A stretch of 37,897 nt of DNA, from assembly GCA_902563075.1 (NCBI GenBank), contig CACEWC010000009.1, positions 1-37,897 on the forward strand, written 5' to 3'. The notes under the pieces are model-generated. The model did not search any database. It was not told the DNA's origin and worked only from the letters and a program-made list of their open reading frames with translations. The DNA comes from an uncultured Pelagibacteraceae bacterium (GTDB lineage Bacteria > Pseudomonadota > Alphaproteobacteria > Pelagibacterales > Pelagibacteraceae). Positions 1-6,892 of this stretch are shown piece after piece. Each line of letters starts with the position of its first letter. The stretch's first letter is position 1. A program made the translations under genes and the position numbers.

Positions 1-578
1 TTGTTATTTTCTAAATCAAACTTTGCTCTTCGATGTCCTTTTGCTGCAAGATATAGCCACTCAATTGATTTTATTTTACATTTTATAACTGTAAAATTTT
101 TATAACCTTCCTCACTTTGTTCCATAGTGTAATCAAAATCTTCTAATTTAGATATCATTCCAGAAGTTGGATTTTCTGATGAAGTTCCAGGAGGGCTATC
201 AGTTAAATAACAACGTCTACTGATATGTTGAGTTTTTTTCCAAGATTCCTCTGTTATGGAATTTTGATTATTAACCTCACATTCTACTTTAACTCTTAAC
301 TGTATCTTTTCTTCTTTATCGTAAAAAACTAAAGAAGCATTCTTATTTTTTTTAAGTATGTCTACTTTTGGGGATCTTAAATCTGTATGAAACTGTAACA
401 GATTATTTTTTCTATCTGATTTACGTAAGACAACTATTCTTCCATCAACTTCATTTTGATGAGCGCAAATAAAAACTGGAATTCTAAATGGTGAGCTTCT
501 ATTGGTTACAGCATCATCCAACATTGACCAATACTTATTTTGAATTTCCGCAAAATCTTCATAGTATGCTGGTTGCAT
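1..578 (-). CDS. PNPOx-like FMN-binding split-barrel protein (3' end cut off)
   Basis: The reading frame opens with ATG at 578 and runs off the left edge, giving 192 visible codons. The protein starts MQPAYYEDF. It has the order seen in pyridoxamine-phosphate-oxidase-like proteins: a strand with VDGRIVVLRKSD near residue 45, then FHTDLRSPKVD near 67, then LVFYDKEEKIQLRV near 85, and a late IEWLYLAAKGHRRA stretch matching the C-terminal region of that fold. Family members bind FMN and are often called general stress or pyridoxine oxidase-like proteins; the substrate is usually unknown. It lies 3 bp after the oxidoreductase stop on the same strand, so the two are probably co-transcribed. Only a few residues should be missing. 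True PNPOx activity is possible but not shown. Confidence 0.75.
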   Translation of the reverse strand, partial: MQPAYYEDFAEIQNKYWSMLDDAVTNRSSPFRIPVFICAHQNEVDGRIVVLRKSDRKNNLLQFHTDLRSPKVDILKKNKNASLVFYDKEEKIQLRVKVECEVNNQNSITEESWKKTQHISRRCYLTDSPPGTSSENPTSGMISKLEDFDYTMEQSEEGYKNFTVIKCKIKSIEWLYLAAKGHRRAKFDLENN

Positions 579-581
579 ACT

Positions 582-1451
582 TTACTTTCTAAATCTTTTT
601 ATTAAGCTTGAAGTATCCCAACGATTACCACCCATGCCTTGTACTTCACCATAATATTTATCAACAAGTTCAGTAACAGGTAACAATGAGCCATTATTTT
701 TAGCTTCTTCCATTGCAATCTTTAAGTCTTTTCTCATCCAATCCACTGCAAAACCAAAATCAAACTTATCATCAATCATTGTTTTATATCTATTTTCCAT
801 TTGCCAAGATTGAGCCGCACCTTTTGAAATAACCTCAATTACATCTTCCATATTCAATCCAGCTTTCATTCCAAAATTTATAGCTTCAGATAAACCTTGA
901 ACTAAACCTGCAATACAAATTTGATTGACCATTTTAGCTAGCTGTCCATTTCCCGGTCCACCAAGTAATTTCATTTTTTTGCTGTAACAATCTATTTTAT
1001 CTTTTGCTTTGTCAAAGTCAGCTTGATCTCCACCAATCATGACTGTTAGTGCTCCATTTTCTGCACCAGCTTGTCCTCCTGATACAGGAGCATCTAATGC
1101 ACCAAATCCATTTTTTTTTGCATATTCATGTATCTCTCTTGCAATTGTTGCAGAAGCAGTTGTGTTATCAATATAAACAGCACCTTTTTTAATTGTTTTA
1201 AATGCACCGTTGTCTCCAAAAGTTACTTCTCTTAAATCATTATCATTTCCAACACATGTAAAAATGTATTCAGCATCTTTTGCAGCTTCAGCTGGAGTGC
1301 TAGCTATATTACCTTTGTATTCTTTTATCCATTTTTCAGCTTTGGATTTCGTTCTATTAAAAACAGTTACATTGTGTCCACCTTTTGATATATAACCAGC
1401 CATTGGATAACCCATGACACCAAGACCTATGAAAGCAACATTACAGCTCAT
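582..1451 (-). CDS. NAD(P)-dependent beta-hydroxyacid dehydrogenase (HIBADH/GarR family)
   Basis: A 289-residue soluble oxidoreductase. The N-terminal Rossmann motif reads FIGLGVMGYPMA (residues 7-18). The family substrate-binding signature DAPVSGGQAGAENG follows near residue 120, and the catalytic Lys/Asn helix GNGQLAKMVNQ lies near 165-176. Length and motifs match 3-hydroxyisobutyrate dehydrogenase and tartronate semialdehyde reductase, which oxidise or reduce the C3 hydroxyl of small hydroxyacids. The exact substrate cannot be read from sequence. It is followed after 3 bp by the PNPOx-like gene and is divergent from the MFS gene with 11 bp between start codons, so a shared regulatory region and a small-acid substrate are plausible (inference). 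Confidence 0.85.
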   Translation of the reverse strand: MSCNVAFIGLGVMGYPMAGYISKGGHNVTVFNRTKSKAEKWIKEYKGNIASTPAEAAKDAEYIFTCVGNDNDLREVTFGDNGAFKTIKKGAVYIDNTTASATIAREIHEYAKKNGFGALDAPVSGGQAGAENGALTVMIGGDQADFDKAKDKIDCYSKKMKLLGGPGNGQLAKMVNQICIAGLVQGLSEAINFGMKAGLNMEDVIEVISKGAAQSWQMENRYKTMIDDKFDFGFAVDWMRKDLKIAMEEAKNNGSLLPVTELVDKYYGEVQGMGGNRWDTSSLIKRFRK

Positions 1452-1462
1452 AATTAATTAAT

Positions 1463-2668
1463 ATGTTTAAAAGTTTAAGTTTAAAAGTAATTATATTTGG
1501 TTTTATATTTACATTTTTTTCTAGTTTTGGACAGAGTTTTTTTCTTGGTCTTTTTAATTCTAGCATACGAGAGGCATTATCTATCACCCAGGGACAATTT
1601 GGAACAATTTATGCATCCGCAACTTTGTTGAGTAGTTTTTTATTAATTTGGGTTGGAAAAAAAATAGATGATATCAATATATTTAAATTTGCATTTTTTG
1701 TAACAATACTTTTATCTTTTTCGTGTTTTTTCTTTTCGAAGATTTCTTCAATAGCTTTTTTATTTATTGCAATTTTTCTCATGAGATTTTCAGGTCAAGG
1801 TATGATGTCTCATACTGCAACAACAACAATCTCTAGATATTTTACGAAATCTAGAGGAAAGGCTCTAAGTACAAGCTGGTTTGGTCTTTCTACAGCTGAG
1901 TTTATATTACCTGTTTTGATTGTATATTTGCTTACTATTACCTCTTGGCAAAATTTATGGATATATATTTCAATATTAGTTTTGATACTTCTTCCGATTA
2001 CCTCTTTTCTTCTAGTTAAAAACTTAAACTTTGAATCTAGGGAAGAGACAAACCAAGAAGAATTTAATCAAAAAATAAAACAATGGAAAAGAATTGAAGT
2101 TCTTAAAGATTATCGATTTTATGTCGTTTGTTTGAATATGTTAGCTATGCCATGGATTGCAACAGGTGTATTTGTTTACCAATCTTTTATTACAGAGTCT
2201 AAAGGGTGGGGCACTTATGTAATTGCCCAATCATTTATGGTTTATTCAGTTTTATCAGTAATAACTTTGTTAGTTGCAGGCTTTTTGATTGATAAATTTA
2301 CTAGCAGAAAACTTCTTATTTTCATGAATATTCCATTATTAATTTCGACTATAGTTTTAATGTATTTTGATATTTCGTTTTCAGCTTTCTTATTTTTAGG
2401 CTTAATTGGGATATCAAATGGACTTGCAAACGTATTGGGTTCCTCAACATGGGCGGAAATTTATGGTGTTAGATACATTGGCTCCATAAAAGCACTTACC
2501 ACAGCGTTAATGGTTTTTTCAACAGCATTTGGCACTGCATTATTTGGCCTTTTAATTGATACAGGATTTTCAATAGAACAAGTCGCTCTAGTATCATTTA
2601 TTTATATTGCTATAGCTACAGCCTTGTTATTTTTTGTCAGAAATAAGCTAAATCCTCAGTATTTATAA
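1463..2668 (+). CDS. Major facilitator superfamily transporter
   Basis: A 401-residue, strongly hydrophobic protein with about 12 membrane segments in two halves. The loop between helices 2 and 3 carries a motif-A-like GKKIDD (about 64-69), and the equivalent second-half loop carries AGFLIDKF (about 272). A polar central loop (about 190-210, rich in Glu, Gln and Asn) separates the halves. This is standard MFS_1 architecture, closest in feel to the oxalate/formate-type and other carboxylate carriers, but substrate and direction are unknown. ATG at 1463 is 11 bp from the ATG of the divergent dehydrogenase. No Shine-Dalgarno is visible, so the promoter must lie in the neighbour's coding DNA. Confidence 0.85.
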   Translation: MFKSLSLKVIIFGFIFTFFSSFGQSFFLGLFNSSIREALSITQGQFGTIYASATLLSSFLLIWVGKKIDDINIFKFAFFVTILLSFSCFFFSKISSIAFLFIAIFLMRFSGQGMMSHTATTTISRYFTKSRGKALSTSWFGLSTAEFILPVLIVYLLTITSWQNLWIYISILVLILLPITSFLLVKNLNFESREETNQEEFNQKIKQWKRIEVLKDYRFYVVCLNMLAMPWIATGVFVYQSFITESKGWGTYVIAQSFMVYSVLSVITLLVAGFLIDKFTSRKLLIFMNIPLLISTIVLMYFDISFSAFLFLGLIGISNGLANVLGSSTWAEIYGVRYIGSIKALTTALMVFSTAFGTALFGLLIDTGFSIEQVALVSFIYIAIATALLFFVRNKLNPQYL

Positions 2669-2676
2669 AATTCTCC

Positions 2677-2705
2677 TTGATTTTTTAAAGTTCACTGTGT
2701 AGATA
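2677..2705 (+). promoter_or_regulatory. Predicted sigma70-type promoter of rpoZ
   Basis: TTGATT at 2677-2682 and TAGATA at 2700-2705 with a 17-bp spacer. A start site about 7 bp after the -10 falls on or next to the rpoZ ATG at 2712, predicting a leaderless mRNA. No Shine-Dalgarno precedes the ATG. Confidence 0.4.
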
Positions 2706-2711
2706 CTCCGC

Positions 2712-3230
2712 ATGGCTAGAGTTACAGTAGAAGATTGCATCGACAAAGTAGAAAGTCCTTATGAGTTAGTTTTAGTTGCCAAAGAAAGAGCAACTCAACT
2801 AAATACTGGGATTGAACCAACCTTAGAGAGAGATAATGACAAAAACACTGTTATTGCTTTAAGAGAAATTGCAGAAGAGAACATTAAAGTAAACGAACTT
2901 ACTGATAGTGCAGTTTACAAATTAAGAAAGCATGTTGAGCAAGTCGACGATGGTGCAGAAGATGACGAAGATGTAGGTGATGATTTTGAGAGTTTATATA
3001 AAGGTGAAATTTCAAAAAGTGGTACACCTATTTTGCCATCTAAGAGAGCAAGAAAAACACCGGAAAAAATACAAGTGTCCAATGACGATCTTGAAGAATT
3101 AAAAAATTCAACGGAGCAAAATTTAGAAGAAACAAATGATACAGCAGGTCAAAATGATGAGGATGTTTCTTTAGATGAGCTAAAAGATCAAGAAAATTTA
3201 GATACATCAGACAATTCTAATCAAGAATAA
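2712..3230 (+). CDS. rpoZ: RNA polymerase omega subunit with long acidic C-terminal tail
   Basis: Residues 1-75 are a clear omega subunit: MARVTVEDC at the N terminus, ERATQLNTG, then [17 protein letters not shown], the conserved segment that contacts the beta-prime C-terminal region. Omega assists assembly and stability of core RNA polymerase. The protein is 172 residues, against about 90 in E. coli. From about residue 78 on it is low-complexity and very acidic (runs of Asp and Glu), broken by one basic patch, [11 protein letters not shown], near 115-120. The tail has no recognisable fold and is probably disordered. The gene stands alone between the MFS and methyltransferase genes, not next to spoT or gmk. 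The family call is secure; the tail's function is unknown. Confidence 0.95.
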   Translation: MARVTVEDCIDKVESPYELVLVAKERATQLNTGIEPTLERDNDKNTVIALREIAEENIKVNELTDSAVYKLRKHVEQVDDGAEDDEDVGDDFESLYKGEISKSGTPILPSKRARKTPEKIQVSNDDLEELKNSTEQNLEETNDTAGQNDEDVSLDELKDQENLDTSDNSNQE

Positions 3231-3233
3231 GCA

Positions 3234-3267
3234 TTTTAATTCACTTTTACAGATAATTGAATTAAAA
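3234..3267 (+). repeat. Perfect 9-bp inverted repeat between rpoZ and the methyltransferase
   Basis: TTTTAATTC (3234-3242) and GAATTAAAA (3259-3267) can pair around a 16-nt loop just after the rpoZ stop. No U-run follows, so it is not a classical terminator. The 3' arm touches the AAAAGG that could serve as Shine-Dalgarno for the ATG at 3273. AT-only stems of this size arise often by chance in such DNA. Confidence 0.3.
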
Positions 3268-3272
3268 GGTTA

Positions 3273-4094
3273 ATGTTCATAGGTATGAAAAAAACTTTGC
3301 GAGAGTTATTTGAAAGTTCTAAAAATTACTCTTTTAAATGGGAAAAATATTTCGATGTTTATGATAATTATTTTAGGAAATATCAGGGTAAAAAAATCAC
3401 TTTTGTAGAGATCGGAGTCTTTAATGGTGGTAGTCTTTCAATCTGGAAAGAATACTTTGGTCCACAGTCAAGAATTATAGGAATCGATATAAATCCTGAA
3501 TGTAAAAAATTTGAAAATGATGAATTTGAAATAATAATTGGAAATCAATCAGACCCAATCTTTTGGGATAAATTTTTTAATAAAGTTGGAAAAGTAGATA
3601 TAATTTTAGACGATGGTGGCCACACTAATTTAGATCAAGTAATCACAACTACAAAATGTGTTGAAAAAATTAATGACTCCGGTTTATTAATTATTGAGGA
3701 CACCCACACTAGCTACCTAAATCACTATAATAGTAAAAATAGATATTCATTCATAAATTTTTCAAAAAAAATCATAGATGATGTTAATTATAAGTTTCCC
3801 TTTGATGATCATAAAAAAAAGATATTTTCTTTAAATGATTATATCTATTCTATTCATTTCTATGAGAGCATCGTAATCTTTGAGATTGATAGGACAAAAA
3901 CAAAGGAAAATAAACTTTTAAACAACGATGGTGTCTTTCACAATATTAAAGATCTATCATTTCAGGCAAATCAAATAAATATTAAGAGACTCAAAAGTTT
4001 GATGCAAAATACGCCATTCGGAAAAATGAATAGGTTGATAAAAAAATTTGCAGATTTTGCAAATAACAAAAAGATTAAAAAATTTTTTGATTAA
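3273..4094 (+). CDS. Class I SAM-dependent methyltransferase (TylF/CmcI-like)
   Basis: A 273-residue protein with a Rossmann methyltransferase core: FVEIGVFNGGSLSIWKEYFG (SAM motif I, about residue 46), then RIIGIDINPE, then DIILDDGGHT near 109, the Asp-rich metal-binding type motif seen in macrocin O-methyltransferase/CmcI-like enzymes. Those relatives methylate hydroxyls of sugars or small molecules, so a sugar or surface-glycan substrate is a guess only. Start choice: ATG at 3273 has AAAAGG three bases upstream; a second ATG at 3285 (MKKTLREL) is equally possible. The C-terminal 60 residues are Lys/Asn-rich and unrecognised. The stop codon abuts the stop of the convergent CoA transferase with no spacer. 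Confidence 0.75.
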   Translation: MFIGMKKTLRELFESSKNYSFKWEKYFDVYDNYFRKYQGKKITFVEIGVFNGGSLSIWKEYFGPQSRIIGIDINPECKKFENDEFEIIIGNQSDPIFWDKFFNKVGKVDIILDDGGHTNLDQVITTTKCVEKINDSGLLIIEDTHTSYLNHYNSKNRYSFINFSKKIIDDVNYKFPFDDHKKKIFSLNDYIYSIHFYESIVIFEIDRTKTKENKLLNNDGVFHNIKDLSFQANQINIKRLKSLMQNTPFGKMNRLIKKFADFANNKKIKKFFD

Positions 4095-5240
4095 CTATTT
4101 TGAAAATTCTTTGATGATTTTCTCTCTATGCTCATCTAAATCAGGGATATCACCTCTAGTTTTTTCGTCTTTATAAGTAGACATTTTAATTGGATTCCCA
4201 GCTAATTTAAAATCTCCAATTTCTTTGTGAAATGCTTTTACAATCATGTTTCTTGCATCTACTTGAGGATTTTCTACAGCCTCTTTGATATTAAATATAG
4301 GTCCACATGGAATTTTATCTTTTTCCATATCTTTAATCCATTCACTGGTAGACCTAGATGCTAATTTTTTTTCAAGAATTATTTTAAGTTCATCCATATT
4401 TTTGGCTCTAGATGAATTGTCAGAAAATTTCGGATCTTTGCTTATTTCAGGCATTACTAAAAGTTCACAAAGTTTTTCAAATAATCTATCATTTCCAGCT
4501 GCTATAATAATGTAACTATCTTTTGTTTTAAAAGCTTCGAAGGGTGCAATTGATGGATGGCGTGACCCCATTGGTTTTGGTATCTCATTTTTTGCTAAGT
4601 AACGAGCTATAGCATTTTCTAAAATTGCTATTTGACAATCTAGCATTGAAACATCTATGTACATTCCTTTACCTGTTTTTTGTCTATCATAAAGAGCTGC
4701 ATTAATTCCAATTGCTGTAAACAAACCAGCAGTGATGTCACCAATTGATGTCCCAACTCTAGTTGGTTCAGAATTAGGCTGTCCAGTTACACTCATTAAT
4801 CCACCCATTCCTTGAACAACCATATCGTAAGCAGGCAATTCTTTGAGAGGACCAGTTTGACCAAATCCAGAAGCAGATGCGTAAATTAATTTAGGATATT
4901 TTTTATTTACATTTTTCCAACCATAACCCCACTTTTCCAAAGTGCCTGGTTTAAAATTTTCAACTAAGATATCTGCTTTAGATAAAATTTTATCAAAAAT
5001 TTTTTTATCTTCACTATTCTTTAAATTCAGTGCAATGCTTTCTTTACCTCTATTCAAAGACATAAAATAAGCCGAGTAATCTTTTATGAATGGTCCAAAT
5101 TTTCTTGAGTCATCTCCTATTTCTGGTGCCTCAACCTTAATTACCCTTGCACCAAGATCTGATAGTATCATTGTGCAGTAAGGACCTACTAACACCCTTG
5201 TTAAATCAATTACTAGTAGGTTTTTTAACGGTCCATCCAT
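4095..5240 (-). CDS. Class III (CaiB/BaiF family) acyl-CoA transferase
   Basis: The call starts at the ATG at 5240, giving 381 residues beginning MDGPLKNLLVIDLTRVLVGP, the normal family N terminus. With this start the nucleophilic Asp in GTSIGDITAG is residue 168, close to Asp169 of formyl-CoA transferase. A GTG at 5294 would add 18 residues and run through the divergent dctP promoter, so it is rejected. Other family landmarks: EAPEIGDDSRKFGP near 38-50 and SASGFGQTGP near 122. Such enzymes move CoA between organic acids. Being divergent from a TRAP organic-acid importer suggests it activates an imported acid (inference). The specific acid cannot be told. Confidence 0.88.
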   Translation of the reverse strand: MDGPLKNLLVIDLTRVLVGPYCTMILSDLGARVIKVEAPEIGDDSRKFGPFIKDYSAYFMSLNRGKESIALNLKNSEDKKIFDKILSKADILVENFKPGTLEKWGYGWKNVNKKYPKLIYASASGFGQTGPLKELPAYDMVVQGMGGLMSVTGQPNSEPTRVGTSIGDITAGLFTAIGINAALYDRQKTGKGMYIDVSMLDCQIAILENAIARYLAKNEIPKPMGSRHPSIAPFEAFKTKDSYIIIAAGNDRLFEKLCELLVMPEISKDPKFSDNSSRAKNMDELKIILEKKLASRSTSEWIKDMEKDKIPCGPIFNIKEAVENPQVDARNMIVKAFHKEIGDFKLAGNPIKMSTYKDEKTRGDIPDLDEHREKIIKEFSK

Positions 5241-5271
5241 ATAATTAAATATATCATGAGTTTTTGTCGAC

Positions 5272-5300
5272 TTGACTCTTATTAATAAGTTCACTTTAAT
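5272..5300 (+). promoter_or_regulatory. Predicted dctP promoter with palindrome in the spacer
   Basis: TTGACT (5272-5277) and TTTAAT (5295-5300) are 17 bp apart, a good sigma70 match, giving a start near 5307 and a leader of about 29 nt. The spacer begins with the perfect 12-bp palindrome CTTATTAATAAG (5278-5289), a possible operator. The assignment rests on motif match only. Confidence 0.5.
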
Positions 5301-5335
5301 TCAATTATTAAAAATAACAATAGAGGGAAAAAATA

Positions 5336-6346
5336 ATGTTAAAAAAGATATCTTTATATTTAACTTCATTAGTTTTTGTTTTTACTACTATTGGTTCTGC
5401 TTATGCAGTTACGCTGAAAGCAAGTCACCAATGGCCTGGTACACCAAGAGCTGATGGATCTTATGACCCACGTCATGAAATGGTTCAAATCATTGCTGAC
5501 GAGGTTAAAAAAGCAAATGTTGGAGTAGATATTAGAATTTACCCAGCTAAATCATTATACAAACCAAAAGAACAGTGGAAACCAATGACAACTGGTCAAT
5601 TAGATATTTCTGCTTTTCCATTAGCATATGCTTCAAAATTCCATCCAGAATTTGATGCAACTTTAATGCCTGGAACAGTAAAAAATCATGACCACGCATT
5701 AAGATTTAATAAAGGTCCAATGATGACTGAAATTAAAAAGATCATTAATGATGCTGGTGTTGTAGTTTTATCTGATGCTTGGTTAGGTGGTGGTTTTGCT
5801 TCAAAAACAAAATGTATTAAAAATCCTAGCGACGCAAAAGGTCAGGTTATGAGAGCTGCAGGAAAAGCATTTAACCAAATGTTAGAAGCAGCAGGAGCTG
5901 GTATACAAAGTATGCCTTCATCTGAAATTTACACAGGTTTACAAACTGGTGTATTAACAGGTGCTAACACAAGTTCAGGAAGTTTTGTAAGTTACAAAAT
6001 TTATGAGCAAGTTTCGTGTGCTACTCCTCCAGGAAAATTTGGTCTATGGTTTATGTATGAGCCAATTTTGATGTCAAAAAAGTCTTTTGATGCTTTAAAC
6101 TCTAAGCAGCAGAAAGCTTTAATGAAGGCTGGAAAAGTTGCAGAGAAATACATGACAGCTCAAGTAGAAAACTTAGATAAAAAGTTTGAAGATGCTTATA
6201 AAGCTGCAGGTGTAAAATTAGTATACATGGATGCAAAAGACCATGCTGCATGGGTAGAGATTGCGAAAAAATCTTCTCATAAGGCATTTGCTGATAAAGT
6301 TCCAGGTGGCGATAAGCTGATGGAAATGGCTTTAGCAGTTAAATAA
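5336..6346 (+). CDS. dctP: TRAP transporter periplasmic substrate-binding protein (DctP family)
   Basis: A 336-residue secreted binding protein. The signal peptide has Lys at 3-4, a hydrophobic core and a probable cut after SAYA (residue 24). The mature part starts VTLKASHQWPG, typical of DctP. The family region follows: GQVMRAAGKAFNQML with the conserved ligand-gripping Arg near 173, then SSEIYTGLQTGV near 196-206. After that, family members usually read DGQEN or similar; here it is TGANTSSGS (208-216), so the pocket may be unusual. The only two cysteines I see after the signal, C160 and C228, could form a disulfide. AGAGGG lies 8 bases before the ATG, a strong Shine-Dalgarno that fits high expression. 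The ligand is unknown. Confidence 0.92.
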   Translation: MLKKISLYLTSLVFVFTTIGSAYAVTLKASHQWPGTPRADGSYDPRHEMVQIIADEVKKANVGVDIRIYPAKSLYKPKEQWKPMTTGQLDISAFPLAYASKFHPEFDATLMPGTVKNHDHALRFNKGPMMTEIKKIINDAGVVVLSDAWLGGGFASKTKCIKNPSDAKGQVMRAAGKAFNQMLEAAGAGIQSMPSSEIYTGLQTGVLTGANTSSGSFVSYKIYEQVSCATPPGKFGLWFMYEPILMSKKSFDALNSKQQKALMKAGKVAEKYMTAQVENLDKKFEDAYKAAGVKLVYMDAKDHAAWVEIAKKSSHKAFADKVPGGDKLMEMALAVK

Positions 6347-6360
6347 AATAATATATAAAG

Positions 6361-6397
6361 AACCCCTATTTATTCTTATTAAATAGGGGTTTTTTTT
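6361..6397 (+). terminator. Intrinsic terminator/attenuator between dctP and dctQ, overlapping the dctQ ribosome binding site
   Basis: AACCCCTATTTA (6361-6372) pairs perfectly with TAAATAGGGGTT (6380-6391) around a 7-nt loop, and eight T follow at 6390-6397: a textbook intrinsic terminator. The dctQ ATG begins at 6398, right after the last T. The only Shine-Dalgarno-like run, AGGGG (6385-6389), is inside the 3' arm, 8 bases before the ATG. The hairpin can thus both end most dctP transcripts and hide the dctQ ribosome site. Confidence 0.85.
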
Positions 6398-6892
6398 ATG
6401 AAAAAAAAATATCTTCAATTTTGCGATCTAATTGCTAAAGCATGTGGTGCTTTCGCTGTATTAGCATTACTCTTATCAATCTTAGTAATCGTTGAACTTG
6501 TTTTTGAAAGATATTTTTTTCAACGAGCAATTACATGGCAAACAGAACTTGTAACTATGCTGTTAGTTGCTTCAACTTTTATAGGAAGTGTATACGTTCT
6601 AAGTGAAAAAGCTCATGTTAGCATGGAATGGATTTACGATTTTTTATCCAAAAAAAATATAATTAGATTAAAAATTTTTACATCTTCTATTAGTTTATTA
6701 TTTTTCCTAATTTTATTTTATTTTGGTTTCTTAATGTTCGAGGAAGCATTTACCAAAAATTATTCAACAGGAACTGTGTGGGATCCACCACTATGGATAC
6801 CATATTCATCAATGATGTTAGGGGCTTTATTGATGATATTACAGTATATCGCAGAAATTATAAAATTAACTGATGAAAAGGATTTTAAATAA
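6398..6892 (+). CDS. dctQ: TRAP transporter small permease (DctQ family)
   Basis: A 164-residue membrane protein with four hydrophobic segments (about 14-36, 46-66, 88-111, 132-155), the normal size and topology of DctQ. The family-like stretch WQTELVTMLLVASTFIGS lies in the second helix. It pairs with DctM to form the membrane part of a sodium-driven importer fed by DctP. The start codon follows directly on the U-run of the upstream terminator, and codons 2-4 are an A9 run (6401-6409). The stop codon TAA (6890-6892) is followed at once by the dctM ATG, so the two are translationally linked. Confidence 0.9.
   Translation: MKKKYLQFCDLIAKACGAFAVLALLLSILVIVELVFERYFFQRAITWQTELVTMLLVASTFIGSVYVLSEKAHVSMEWIYDFLSKKNIIRLKIFTSSISLLFFLILFYFGFLMFEEAFTKNYSTGTVWDPPLWIPYSSMMLGALLMILQYIAEIIKLTDEKDFK

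Noticed and set aside
5241..5294. Longer CoA transferase starting at GTG 5294
   Set aside because: The extra 18 residues fit no family member, would cover the dctP promoter, and would shift the catalytic Asp away from its usual position.
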